Source of the DNA: Chlorops oryzae
Lineage: Eukaryota; Arthropoda; Insecta; Diptera; Chloropidae
NCBI GenBank assembly: GCA_020466095.1
Contig: CM035806.1
Location: forward strand, 38,681,698-38,745,697
Length of the DNA stretch: 64,000 nucleotides
Reading direction: 5' to 3'
In this document: one piece after another, positions 22,994 through 35,300 of the stretch
Layout: each line of letters begins with the position of its first letter
How positions within the stretch are numbered: the first letter of the stretch is position 1
Made by a program: the position numbers and the translations under genes
The notes under the pieces: generated by a model
Database searches by the model: none
Told to the model about the DNA's origin: nothing
The model's input: the letters and a program-made list of their open reading frames with translations, nothing else

Positions 22994-25900
22994 TCATATT
23001 GGTGTTTTCTGATGTTCTCTGATCGGAACATTCTTATAGGTTTTGTCACGTTGTATCCATAGCCAATTTTTCTCATTGAAATAATCTTCGATTTCGGCCA
23101 AGGTTCGTCCCTTCGTCTCAGGTTGGAACATGTACATAAAAATGCAGATGAGAAAGCTAGCGGCGGCGAAAAGTAAAAATACACCTCGCATTTTAATAGC
23201 CTGACTTATGATCGGAAACACTTTGGTAAAACCGAATAGTGAAATATTCAATGCGGCAAAGACACTGCCGGCCGTGCGACCTCTTATTTTTGCCGGAAAC
23301 AGCTCACCGATCATTATACCAGGCATAACCATAAGCCCCGTATTAAATGCAATATACGACATCAGACATATGGCGGCCATATAAACGTCAACATTCGTTT
23401 TTGGCATATTCAATCGGACGTACATGAAGACACTTAGCACCAAACAGCTTATGCCGGAGCCAAGTCCCGAAATCAATACCAATTGCCGACGGCGTACGAT
23501 CAGCAATGCGATACAACAGATCAGACAGCAGAGAATACGCACAACGGCTGTCCAAATGGCAGCAGCCCGTATATCGAAGCTAGCGCCCAAATCCGATACA
23601 ATGTCAATTGCATAAAAGACAACAATGTACGTTCCCGAGAGCATTTGCAGCATGGAGAAAACGATGACAATGAAGAGTGGCTTCTTGGCAACACGCTGGC
23701 AGCATAGCTTGAATATATTCTCGCTGGATTGTGTTGCTGCGCAACGTTCTGTTGTCAACCGGTCGTTCATTTCGTTGAGTTCTTTCTGAGCCATGGTTTT
23801 ACTGCCGCGTAGAAACGAAAGCGCCCGGAGCGCTTTGTCCGATTGTCGATGACGGAGAAGCCAAGCCGGACTCTCTGGAATACATATGAGGGCAAGTGCT
23901 GCAAATGTTGGCAGAATGTTGCCACACCAGGCTACCAATCGCCAATGCAGTGCCGATCCCAACGTATAGACTGTCAATATCCCAATGGAGTAGGAGACGA
24001 ACGGTGCACCGATTAAGAGATTCCGCAAATTCGGCACCGTTGTTTCAGCAATGTAAACCTTTAACGAGCAAAAAAAAAAAAAAAAAAACAAAACAAAAAA
24101 AAAACGAAAAAAAACTCATTTCAATTAAAAATTTAAAAATAAAATTTTTTGGGTGATAATATGATACAAAGAGAGCAAGATAGCGCCATTTCGGCTACCG
24201 CTATTTTGCAGCATTCGCATTGTTGTTGTTTCCCAAGCTTGCGTAAAGTTGTGACGTTGGGCCTAAGATGCAAAACAACAACAACGAAGCTCTTATTTTG
24301 TATTTGTGACATCATCGGGCTGAAGTGGCGCTATCTTGTTTTCTTGCATTATGGGGTGATGCATCTTATACTCGCGCATAGACCACCACCAGACCGACCA
24401 CACGACCACGAGGGTCAATTGCATAATTTTTGAAAATGTAAACAAAATTATCGCCGGCTTGCGACACCATGATGCACTTGAAAGTGGATACTTTTGCTCT
24501 TTTCACTTGATCATAACTTACTTAAATCACAATCGCCGTTACTAAACTATAGTCTGAGGTCAGGAATCCGGAACTGCCGGCGTGCCGTGGCGGCGTCTTG
24601 CGTGAAATTTAATCGGCGCATACGGACGGACTCGTAAATTTGTATGGACGTTCGCGCTATTTAGTGAATTACAGAGTCATGGTCATATCTATATCCATAC
24701 CTAGTTACAAGATGCTATACTCGTGTGTATGACAAAGATTAGACGAGTGTCATCGTTGCGTTATTTTGTCAACAATTTTGCTGGCATTTGAGCAATCTGT
24801 TTGTTGTCGGAAGACATCAAATTTGCTCTACAGTTCAATTAAGGCATTCGAATTTTTACGGAATTGCAGTGTCGAGTGTCGAGTGCCTGCCTGCTTGTCT
24901 GTCTGTGTGTCTGTCTGTCAGTCTTGACAATCGAAATGCCACTGATGGTGATGATGATGATGATGATGAAAAAACTCCAACAGTTCATGGCTGGCAAAGC
25001 AGGAGCTTTTGAAAAGGGTGACGTAGTAGTATTTTTTTTTTTTTTTTCTTGAGATCGAATGTGACGCGAAGGTCGCCTTGTAAGTGTGTAATTACGTGTG
25101 TTGCTATGTAGGTCAGAGTCGATACGCAGGACTAACTAGTCCGTGTAATTTTTCACATTTTTAATTGATTCTTAATTATTTAAAGAATTCTGTGAAAAGC
25201 AATTTTATGATTCTTTAACCCAGGTATTCTATTTTTAGAAAATTCAAAGAATTCAAACTACATGCTATAGAGGCACTATAAATTGATTTTGCTAATAAAA
25301 AAAAAAAAAAAACAAGTTTTCCAATTTTTTGTGCTGCTGGGAGGTGGTGTCTCAATTTTCAACCACTCACCTATGTACATCATGTGGCTACATGTACATA
25401 TGTATATTTTTTATAGTAAATGGCCAGGTGATAAACTTTTAAAAAATTTTTTAACTTATATCAGGAATTATTCGTTCGTTGGTCTTTCTAATTATTTTGG
25501 ATTCAAATATTACTTGGTGTGAATGATCCAACGAAAAAGGTTTTTTTGTTTTTACTTGGCTTTGTAAAGTTTCGTTTTGTAGTTATGGAAGTGTTTGAAA
25601 CAACTTAAAAACTTGCTTATAAATTCTTTGTGTTGCCACAATAAGAGGACGTTGTGAGCAACCCTTTCAAGTTAAAGATACGGAGCCGTCACCAACGAGA
25701 AATGTTATAAATAATTTATTTTTAAAAGTATAGTAAATCGAACTTTAATTTGACATATCGCAAAGCCTGACGATATCTTGCACAGATAGTTAGATAGAGA
25801 GGGAGAGAGCGAGGGCGATTGATTTAGCAATTGGTTATGGGTTAAATAATTTACCTGCGCCGGACCGCCCAGGATTCCAGTCGCAAAGCCACAAACGAAA

Positions 25901-28900
25901 CGGCCTGCCATCAACATTGGGTACGATTGCGACAAAGCGAGCGTAAACCAACCAACAAAGGTTGGCATGATCGAAAGCAAAAGCGTATTTCGCCGTCCGA
26001 TCGAGTCAGCCAACGGCCCGGATATGAGCGAGCCCAAAGGAGTTGCCAAACTGTGTATACTTGCTATTGCAACCCATTGTGAGAAAAGTGCAAAATAATA
26101 ATTGAAGCGAATTCAGAAGCTCTTTGCTCGATATACACACATACATATGTACATACATATGTATAATAATCAAACAAAAAAAATGCTTACCAATCCATGA
26201 ACCTTTCGCAATGTCAATCGGAATCTGAGGTTGAGATGAAAAAGTGGAATACGTGTCGGTGGCATTTTCATTTGATGAGTTACTCATCAGTTGTGGCAGT
26301 AGGACCGCCGAGTAGCCGATAGGCATTCCGCAAGCGGCCGTCAGCACGAGCACCGCACTTGTGGCAATCACCTAAAATGAGAGATACACATAGTTAGATA
26401 TGCATGTATGTATGTATGTATGGATGTATGTATGTTGATAAGAAATTCGAAGAAGAAAGGAGAAAGGTTCTAGCTGAGCCTAAAGCATTAATATCGTCAC
26501 ATTGAATAAAAGAGAAATCGGAACGGGAAGAACGGAAAGCGAGCTTAAATTGTAATGATTGTGCGACTACAAAAGATTTATTTCAATTCGTTGTCATATT
26601 TTTGCATTAATTTTGAGCTCATTTTTCTCAATTGGAGTTTTATTATAGTTTGACCCAATTCCCCAATTTTTCTTTCGCATATTGCTGGACGGACGGACAT
26701 ATGTACAAACATGTATGCATACATACATATGTACATATGTACGTGTTGTATGTAGAAAATGTTCAATGACTTTGAAATTTAATTGAATGTTCGTTCTCGA
26801 TGCGAAGAAGCCAAGAGCGTTCATAGATAAATTCCTGTAGAAATCGACGACCTCAATTTACTACAAAGGAGTAACTACTCAACTACCTACTAGGCAACTG
26901 GGATGATGAATTGTCTTTACCATATGTATTTATTTCGAATAATTATTCATTTATGTCTGGCCTCCTATAGGGCAGCAATTCCTGCATATACATATTTATT
27001 AAACACATCCATCGTAACGTTTGCATTTGTTCATGCATTTGAAGGCGTTCCTACGCTATTCCGCTTGGAAATCAGGCACGGAAATCGGGATATGCATTCA
27101 AAAAAAGATGTTCCCCAAGGGTGGTTGTATTTTTCTTATAATCTCGCCCATGAAACGGATTGCGACAATGGAACTCTAATCGACAACATTGTTGGAAACG
27201 AAATTTCAACACATTCACAACAAAAAAAAAAAAAGAAGAAAAATTAAGAAATAAATCAAAAATAACAAAATATAAAAGTGAGAAGTACTAATTACATTTG
27301 TGACTACTCGGGGAATAGTTTGAGTAACAGCGGGGGTTATTTATGGTATAAATATGTGTGTGCCTGTGTGTGTTTCTATATGTACGTGATTGTCATAAGT
27401 GTTTGTGATTGTTTTGATTACTTTAAAAAGTAGAGTAATTTCATTTTAATAAAATTGGCCAGCACTCTTCAATTAAGTTCATACCTACACATATGTACAG
27501 TGTGCACATATGTATGTACATACATGTAGATGCATAAAGATTTTTGATTTATTTGTAAGTTTTTCTCTTGATTAATAATCAAGAAAAATCGGTGCTTCAA
27601 TCGTATGGGGACATTTTGGTCGTTCTGTAATTTGTATTCCATTTTCGGGATCCAGTTGGACTTGTTGAGAAAAATTGGGGGCTCCGAGGGAGTATGCCCT
27701 CTTGGGGGCGCTCACGATAGAAAAGATCGATCAATAAATGATAATTGACCATCCAATTGTCTAGGCGTATGTCGGTAAGTATTGCGCGTCCCCAAGTAGT
27801 CTAACTTCTCAATTTCGGGACATTTCCAGAGACCGGTTTGAATGCTATTTTGATATGTTTTAATGAACTTTGAAATTTATATCAATTGAAAAGCCTTTAA
27901 TTTGGCGCTTATCAGATCAGGAAAGAAATTTATTGACTGCTTATAAGCATTTGTCTGTAGCAGTATTAAGTTATACCTAAGGACTGTCCCAGAAATAACT
28001 GTCCTTTTGTTTTTAGGCTATTTATAAAAAAGTGTTAACTCTATAGCAACATATTTGGTTCCTAAATAAAGAATAAATATTGCAGATTAAAAAAAAAATA
28101 CTCATTCGTAAAATAAAAGAGCTACTGAAAAGATGTCGTCTCAACAAGAAGAAAAGCGGAAAGCAATTATTTACAAACACCTGGAAAATCCAAACACCAC
28201 GTACAAAAAGATCGCTAAGGAAGTTGGCGTGTGCGAAAAAATCTGTCGGTAGGACCATAAAACGATACAGACAGCTTACCCCTTTATCAAAATCATCAGG
28301 ATCAGGGAGAAAAAGTGGTCCAGCGAACCAAGCGGTGGCCCAGAACGTTAAGCGGCTGTTTACTCAGAATCCAGGCACTTCGGTTCGTGATATGGCAGCA
28401 AAAGCGGGAACATCGAAGTCAAGTGTTCAACGGATTAAAAAATTTTACAACCTAAGGAGCTATAAAGTACAAAAAGTACCTGATAGGTCAGAAGAAAAGG
28501 ACGCCGAAGCCAAGAGAAGGGCTCGAAAACTGTATTGCGATTACCTGCCCAAATTTGATTGCGTGATCATGGACGATGAAACGTATTGCAAAGCGGATTT
28601 CAAGCAGTTACCTGGACACGGATATTATACTGCGGTTAGAAGGGGTGGAGCATCCTCTAAATTTACCACCGAAAAACATACCAAATTTCCAAAGAAATAC
28701 ATGGTGTGGCAGGCCATTTGCAAATGTGGCCTTCGAAGTAAGGAATTTGTGACGGATCGCACAATCAACACCGAAATTTACATCAGAGAGTGTCTGGACC
28801 GGCGTTTGCTGCCTTTTATACGTCAACACCAAGGTTCAGTACTATTTTGGCCTGACCTAGCAACATCTCACTACGCCCAGAGAACGATGGATTGGTACCA

Positions 28901-31900
28901 AGCCAATAATGTCACTGTGGTACCAAGAGAAGCAAATCCTCCGAATTGTCCCGAACTTCGTCCAATCGAAAAATAATGGGCTTTAATGAAAAGGAACCTT
29001 AAGAAGACCAAACAAACTGCGAAGAACATCAAACATTTTTCGACATAAATGGCGTCGGGCATACACTAAGGTGAACGAAAGATCGGTAAAAAACCTAATG
29101 GAGGACCTTAATAAAAAAGTGTATAATTTTTTTTAAGTGTATTTTTTTCAGTGTAATTACAATTTTTATTTATTTTGTAATGTTCACTTAATAATAAACT
29201 GAAAGAATTTTTAAAAAAACATCATTGGTTTTTTTGCAATAAAAAAGAAACAAAAGGACAGTTATTTCTGGGACAGTCTTTAGTTCAAGTCTAAGCGTCG
29301 TGTTTGGGGGTGGATTTTTGAAGAGATAATAATCTTTTGAATGTATGTATGTTGTTTGAACTATTTCTAGTTGATCCATGTAGCGCAGGGACCATGTTTG
29401 AGCATAATAGAGAACAGTAGGAGTAGCTAGTTATGCTATCAAAGAGTTTGACTTTACTTCGACTTTCCAAGAGTCTCCTTTGCAATTCCGAAGCGCTTGC
29501 AAGGTGGATTCTAAAGCTACATATGTGACCATTTTTGATTGCTGCATCGACTGCACACTTGCCTTGAGCAGAGCTTGCGAGAGGAACCCCAAGGTATGTG
29601 TTGGACCTTACCATGGATAAAATTTTTTGTTTTTACAAAAGAAGTTTCTAGAAGTTTGCCTACCACCCTTCTTAAAATGAACAATTTGAGTTTTTGCGAT
29701 GACTGCGTGATAAGTATGAGGGGCCTACTGCTTCGCCTTGCAAAACTCCCTCAGACACCGGAAATTCTTTGGAAATTGAATCGTATAGCTTGAGCGAGAA
29801 ACAAGCGTTATCATAGAGTGATTTAACAATATGAATAAATCTAGGACTTATACCTTTCCAATACAATTTCTGCCATAGCAAGTCAAATGCTCTCCGAAAG
29901 TCTATAAAATACACAAGAAGACAGGAATTTTTATGTCGTAAATAATAGAATGGCCGACTATGGCGATACCACTAGGCGGAGTTCTAAGCCCGTTCTGTGT
30001 TTTCGGGATAGCTTGGTTTCCCTTAGACCAGAGAGTAAGTCTTTCTATGAAATCGTGCTTCATAAGGCGGATGCCCCTATAGTTAAGTGGATTTTTCGGA
30101 TCTCCCTTTTTATCGAGAAGAACAAGAAACGATCGTGACCATGTGTAACCGTTTGGCATGGATTTGTAAAATTCGCCATTGAATTTGGCTTTATTATTTT
30201 TGCCGCGTGTCGTTTAGTAATTCTCGCTAGACTATAACACCCTTACCTGTTTGCTCTATTTTTTTCGGTTTTTTTAAATAATTTTTTTTGTTTTGTTTGG
30301 CATTCATCCAGAAATGGGTATTCCCTAAACAAGTTCGGGTTTGTCTTTTTTGAATTTTTCGCAATTGAGCGTTTTAACGTGAGAGCCAAAAAAAAGCACG
30401 TTGGCTTCCTTTATTCGAGGAAACGTAAAAAAATTATTATTTTCACTTTGCGGAGGTACTTAAGTATGCAGGCGGCAAACTGGTCACCAGGTGACAAAAC
30501 AAATATTGTCAAAAAAAGGAGGTACCGTTTAACACTGTTTTTTCTGTGTCACGAATATTTTGATCGCTTGCTCCGGACTATGGTTATGGTTTTACCTAGA
30601 TTGAGAGAAAAGAAAAGTGAAAGTGTTGGAACAATATGGCAAGTGGTTGGGTAGGGATAGTGTGCGAATTTTGGGATAAGTTCAAAATATGTAAGCGCAT
30701 TCAGCGTTAGTCATGCACAAACTGGGCCCCGAAATACTGGGTTTCTGTCGCTAAAGCTGATGACCATAACGGCGACAAATGTATGGGGTGCGAGGGAAAA
30801 ACGGTTTTGACATTCCCGCTGCCACGCAGTTATGCAGAAAATATAACACAATATATTCTCCCAGACTTTCTGTTTTATAGACCCCTTCAATAGGTATTAT
30901 TAGCCGATTCTAGCTCAAGGGAAATAGTGGAGAAAATTAAGGGAAATAGTGGAGCAAAAAGTGCCGGCAAAAATGTGCCGAAAAAAATGTGGAGCAAAAC
31001 GTGCCGCAAAAATGAGCTGAAAAAATGTGGAGCAAAAAGTGCCGCAAAAATGTGCCGAAAAAAATGTGGAACAAAAAGTGCCGCAAAAAAGTGCCGAAAA
31101 AATGTGGAGCAAAAAGTGCCACAAAAAGATCCGCCAAAAAAAAAAACGGTAAGAAAAGTGAAAATTTTTTTTTCTCTTTTTAATTGCATCATTCCATATT
31201 AGAATTTTTTTTATAAATAGCCCTGTTTACCATAAAACAAGTCTGTTCCATAAACAGACCGGTTTTCCGGCATCCCTGGTAAAGTTGTTGGCTTGATTTC
31301 CTGCGTGGTGACATTTTTCTATTGCTCTAATATTTGAACAAAAATATATTCCGATGTATTTTTGGAGACGAAATAAAACTTTCTGAATTTTGAACCCCAA
31401 GTTTGTCCTTTTTATACCCAATTATGACTCATCACTTCTATTGAGAAGCAGCTGTGCAGGTCCATTAAACGATCTTATTGATATAAACAACCGCCTACCA
31501 CAGTAAGCCTCAGATCGTTTGAATATGATCAAAATGTTTGAGAATTTTTCCAAGAAAATTTAAAGTACAAATTCAATCAATACCAATATTCGAATTTCAG
31601 GGGCAAAAGGTCCAGTACAAATAGCAAAGCTAATTAAAATTTAATGGTATAAACATGCCACCCATGCGCACAAGAAAGCCGATTGCTTATGTATGTAAAC
31701 AAAACACCAGGGCTATAAGATTTGCCTTTACCCTTGAAAAACTACAGCTACATCAGCAAAAGTGTATGGTATGTTCGCTTGGCTTTGAAGCTGATATATA
31801 AAAAAAATTATAACATGGAATGATGCAATTAAAAAGAAAAAAAAATTTTTCACTATTTTACGACTTTTTTTTTTTTGGCGGAACTTTTTGCGGCACTTTT

Positions 31901-32376
31901 TGCTCCACACTTTGTCGGCACATTTTTGAGGCACTTTTTGCTCCACTATTTCCCTTGAGCTAGAATCGGCTCATACGTACTCCCTTCCTAATAAAAAACA
32001 AGTAAAGAAGTTAAATCGGCTAAGCCAATTGCACACATACCTTTTCCTTAGCCTAAAATATGTTAAAACATTACTTTAATAAAAATTCCTGCCGTTTTCG
32101 TTGTTCTAGCTTGGATATCTAGCTACACCTTATCTGTGCTTCGATTTAGCTTCACAAACTCGAAATTATTATTAAGCACAAAATTTTTTGCGAATGGTGG
32201 TCTTGATCAAATTTTAACCGTTAGAGGACATTATATCCCACTTTGTGTGATTTTATTTTAAAGAGATTGTGATTACCTGGTGAAAAACTCCACTTCGTGT
32301 TGTTAACTGATCTGCTGATGATTTGCCAATTGGTCTTTGCGGGTAATGCTCCACAAACTCTTCAAGTTGTTCTTCG
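22994..32376 (-). CDS. SLC2-type sugar transporter (Tret1-like), first coding exon not found
   Basis: Major facilitator, 12 transmembrane helices, plasma membrane; family members carry trehalose or hexoses. Exons in minus order: 32376-32277 (EEQLEEFVEHYPQRPIGK ... GVFHQ), 26371-26191 (VIATSAVLVLTAACGMPIGY), 26063-25855 (SIHSLATPLGSLISGPLAD) and 24058-22994 (VYIAETTVPNLRNLLIGAPF to stop). Phases fit at every junction and give 517 complete codons; the first exon continues a split codon, so a start exon lies further upstream. Family motifs: ADSIGRRNTLL (loop 2-3), AGRFVCGFATG, PESPAWLLR, LQMLSGTYIVVFY (helix 7), GELFPAKIRGR and the C-terminal PETKGRTLAEIEDYF. The first identified intron (5.9 kb) carries a Tc1/mariner element, a LINE fragment and a Foldback-like element. 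No frame break is seen. Substrate cannot be told from sequence. Confidence 0.88.
24172..24347. mobile_element. short inverted-repeat element in transporter intron
   Basis: Ends GAGCAAGATAGCGCCATTTC and GAAGTGGCGCTATCTTG form inverted repeats; the interior has a second inverted pair, TGTTGTTGTTT and AAAACAACAACAACG. It lies close to the acceptor side of the last transporter exon. Boundaries are approximate. Confidence 0.6.
24348..25854. other. remainder of the last transporter intron
   Basis: Non-coding. It includes TGTC/TGTG repeats (24889-24925), a GATGAT run (24946-24968) and poly-T stretches. No gene recognised. Confidence 0.5.
26192..27977. other. transporter exon 26371-26191 and proximal part of the large intron
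   Basis: Beyond the exon ending at 26371 this is intronic DNA with ATGT/CATACATA microsatellites (26399-26434, 26700-26740, 27485-27525). An open frame at 26903-27247 on the plus strand has no recognisable motif and ends in a poly-lysine run from poly-A; I treat it as chance. DNA at about 27540-27977 may be the continuation of the LINE remnant interrupted by the Tc1/mariner insertion. Confidence 0.4.
27980..29280 (+). mobile_element. Tc1/mariner (DD37E-spaced) transposon, 1301 bp
   Basis: Complete by its ends: terminal inverted repeats of about 33 bp starting A(A/G)GACTGTCCCAGAAATAAC, flanked by the TA target duplication (27978-27979 and 29281-29282). It encloses one broken transposase gene on the plus strand. 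It is inserted in the large intron of the sugar transporter, apparently within an older LINE fragment. Confidence 0.92.
28132..29137 (+). pseudogene. Tc1/mariner transposase, inactivated
   Basis: The reading frame opens with MSSQQEEKRKAIIYKHLE at 28132, the expected N-terminal helix-turn-helix, then shifts frame in a run of A near 28240. The long open stretch (to 28976) carries a second HTH (GTSVRDMAAKAGTSKSSVQR), the first catalytic Asp in CVIMDDETY, the second in VLFWPDLATSHYAQ, and the Glu in CPELRPIEK. The second Asp and the Glu are separated by 37 residues, the DD37E spacing. A stop codon directly follows PIEK where Tyr/Trp would continue, and another frameshift follows near 29035, before the C-terminal HKWRRAYTKVNERSVKNL part. 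Three lesions: not functional, though the catalytic triad is still readable. Confidence 0.9.
29290..30159 (-). pseudogene. LINE reverse transcriptase remnant
   Basis: Minus-strand pieces in several frames: LLDKKGDPKNPLNYRGIRLM and QNGLRTPPSG (30159-29902), then the motif-A block YFIDFRRAFDLLW and the motif GVLQGE (29914-29672), then HFKKGGR and NTYLGVPLASSAQGK (to 29291). This is the order of a non-LTR retrotransposon reverse transcriptase. The segment that should hold the YxDD box between GVLQGE and HFKKGG is missing, so there is an internal deletion as well as frameshifts. Clade uncertain (jockey/CR1/R1-like). It abuts the Tc1/mariner insertion. Confidence 0.8.
30901..31972. mobile_element. 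Foldback-like element with tandem repeats in its inverted repeats
   Basis: The outer ends AGCCGATTCTAGCTCAAGGG and its inverse at the right side bound about 1.07 kb. The left arm (to about 31200) consists of five to six tandem units of the type GTGGAGCAAAAAGTGCCGC...AAAATGTGCCGAAAAAA; the right arm (from about 31803) has two to three such units in opposite orientation. Inside both arms lies AATTGCATCATTCCAT / its inverse. Tandem repeats within long inverted termini are the hallmark of Foldback elements. No open frame of interest in the loop (31200-31800). Open frames over the tandem part are artefacts of the repeat. Confidence 0.8.
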
Positions 32377-35300
32377 CTATAAAATAAATATTGTTGGAAG
32401 AAATTAGTTATTCAATGTGTAATTGAAAGGAAGGCTGTTTGGCTGTTTATATATTTAGGATTTATTTCTCATACTTTTGCCTACTCGTAGACTCCAAAGG
32501 ATATGCTCATTGCATTTGAATTTGGCAAAAGCGCCAAATTTAACATTTTCAATTCGGAAAGTAGTTTCGTCATACCTGAAAACTTATCTTTCCCTTTCAA
32601 TAGTTCCTAGAGATAAAAATTATTTTCATAGCACGTTGAAACGTGTAGAATGTAAACAAAATTTTGACTGCACTTCCTCATAAATGCTATAAACTCCTAT
32701 AATTTGTCTTACTAAATTGCCTACAGGTCAATTTAAAATCGATCTCGCAAATTGTGGCCGAGAATTAAGCTGCGCATTTTTTGTTTGCTTTTCTTATCGC
32801 TGTATCTCGTATCTCGTTAAACGTTAAACTTTTCAATTTTCATATCTATGAGAGTGTTTTGGCCTTAGACATGTAGAGAAGAATGGCTTTGATAACTGGT
32901 CTTAAAAAACTCCATTTAGGAGCCCATTCCGGAGGCGAACTGTGGTAGTTCCACCCGAGGCCCGACTCATGATTACCAAAGCCGCTATTACCCTAGAAAC
33001 TTCTTCATAAAAAGGCTGAATACATCTTTGTTTATTTTAAATTCATTTTTTTTTTTTTTTAATTTGTCCACTTTCTCCCCCATTTAAGTACTTCACTTTG
33101 CTTTGAAGGTGCCGCGAATATTCTTCAGATGCACCGAGCTGCCTAATATCACTTCTATTCTTTGTGTTCTTTCCCAAACTCATAAGAGGGGCCCCAAAGA
33201 AGAATTTGGCAAGTGCTCGCAATTCGTCTCGACGGCACTGAGAGCATTTAATCCATATGAATCTTCGACCTGCAAGCAGACCCTTTAGTGATTTTGATTC
33301 ATATTCAAGTCGAACCAATTTTTAATCCTTAAAATGAAAGATGTTCCCTTTTAACGAAAGGACATTCGTAGTAGCCAAATGATTTCTGCTTTCTGATTTT
33401 TTCTTTATGACGAGCTTTTCGACGAGTAGGTATTTTAATTTAGCTAAGTTGGGTTGGCGAATTTTCCGAACAATGGAAAATGGAAAAATATATGAAATAT
33501 TTCGACCTATGTATGTACATATATGTATGTATATGATATCCTGGTATACCGGAATGAACGGGTATCGACTGCAAGACTACTGAGATTATTTCATTAATGT
33601 TTCATTTTCAATAGTGCAGGAATTGCTGCAAAATTCAACATATCGAAACGTATGGACCAATTTACAATCACTCCATTGGCAACCGAAAGCATTATATTTT
33701 GTATTTTGAATAGAATTCATATTGGAAATGATAATTTAAATAGACGGAGATTGGATTTTCGATAATAACGAAGCATACGGCCTAAGCGTGTCATGTTTAA
33801 TGGAAATTAAATCAAAAGCTAATAAACTCAGTCAAGATCAGATTATTTTTAGCACCTAAACTAAATTATTCAAAGCAATTTGTATTTATTTTGTATTGAA
33901 TTGCATTGCGGCGATCGCATTGTGGCGCATGTGAAAATCGAATGGCCACTTGTTGTTGTTGTTGGAATCGTTTTGCATGTAACATTCTTGACATTGACAC
34001 TCGAATACGTCTGAATGTCTGATACGATCGGCGCTAGACACTAGCTAATTCAAAAGCATTGAGTGCAAATTACCGAGCATACATACATAGATCCGGTGCT
34101 GTTGGTCGATTCAAAGATAGCGTGATTAGCATCAGTCGCAAAATCTTTTGATTAATCGAATCAGCAAAAAAAAAAGGAGGGGAATTTTTTAATGAGCTGA
34201 TTACTTCGTTGTTGGAATTCATCTTTATGGTACAGTGAACTTATAAGTGGACGCTGTCAATAGTTGTGGCCGCCGTCGGATGGCCGGTGCTGTGGACTAT
34301 AGTTACCGATAAGGAATATCGCATAAGCGCATTATGTTAAATAAGTAATAGATTGAATGGAAGTCCTCTTTTAGAGAAAATAATTTCCGACAGGATAAAC
34401 AATTGCATAGATGTTGGAGATTTTTCGTTTTGTAGACTCTAAAGTTCATATTTTTCTCATAGGACTTAAGACATAATACATAAGTATTTATGTGTATTGA
34501 TGGACGATTTTCCTTCCTGTAGGAAGGTTGCGGTAAATTGGTGCCATGGCGAGTAATTCTCGCGTATGGGGAAAAAGAACTAGCACACGAGTAGAGACAC
34601 GGAAAGTAGAAAGTGACTAGTGGCATGGTAAACAAATTGTCTACATTTTAATTTTGTGCGATAAGCAATCCGAAGGTTGGAGTTCAAAATTATGGAAGAA
34701 TGGAAAAATTCGAAAACTCCATGACATGCAAGACTTTGCTCTCCAATGCTGTCTCAGAGCTTCGCGCTCAAAATTTTCAAAAGTTCCTATATTTAAAACT
34801 TTTCTTTTTTATTCATTTGATTTTTATTCCTCTAACGATTGCAATTTTAGCTTATAATTTAAAAAAAAAAAAAAAATCGGCGTTCGCTTGGGCGGAGATT
34901 TGAACCAGGGCTCTACGGAGCGTGAGGTACGCTCGCTACCCTTTGACCTATGACAGCTCCTGTCTTTCCGTTTTCTAAAAACGTCCTATGTATATCAAAT
35001 GTACTGAATTGGTCCCGTTGTCTCTAGTTTTGCGCCAGTTCAAACGCGAGTGTCGATCTTCAAGGCTAGGCCACGTGTCTGTGTTACAGTTGACAGTTCA
35101 ATGCATTGGCGGGGAAATTATGAGTGAGAAGTAGGTAGGTACTGTTGATTTGAGGAGTAGTCAAAAACAACTTCTGCACTAGTTCAATTATCTGCAGGGC
35201 CTAGACTGCCAGTACTGCCAGTACACCCAAAAGTGAAAGTCAAAGTTATGAGCAGCGGAAAATTCACTATCGAAATTGACCGTTAAAAATGAATTCCCCA

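Noticed and set aside
22912..23184. Alternative frame with polyserine at the transporter 3' end
   Set aside because: The conserved MFS frame with PETKG ends at 22994; the polyserine is an out-of-frame reading of the GCT repeat.
26903..27247. 114-codon open frame in the transporter intron
   Set aside because: No recognisable motif, ends in poly-Lys from poly-A; likely chance.
30887..31202. Several open frames encoding CSTFF/KCGAKSAAK-type repeats
   Set aside because: Artefacts of the tandem repeat in the Foldback-like element; present in all frames and both strands.
33043..33318. 91-codon minus-strand frame (MVRLEYESKSLKGLL...)
   Set aside because: Considered as a retroelement or first transporter exon, but no motif, no suitable donor phase and a poly-Lys end.
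34877..34962. Possible tRNA gene
   Set aside because: A- and B-box-like motifs are present, but the T arm and acceptor stem do not pair; kept only as a tRNA-like repeat.
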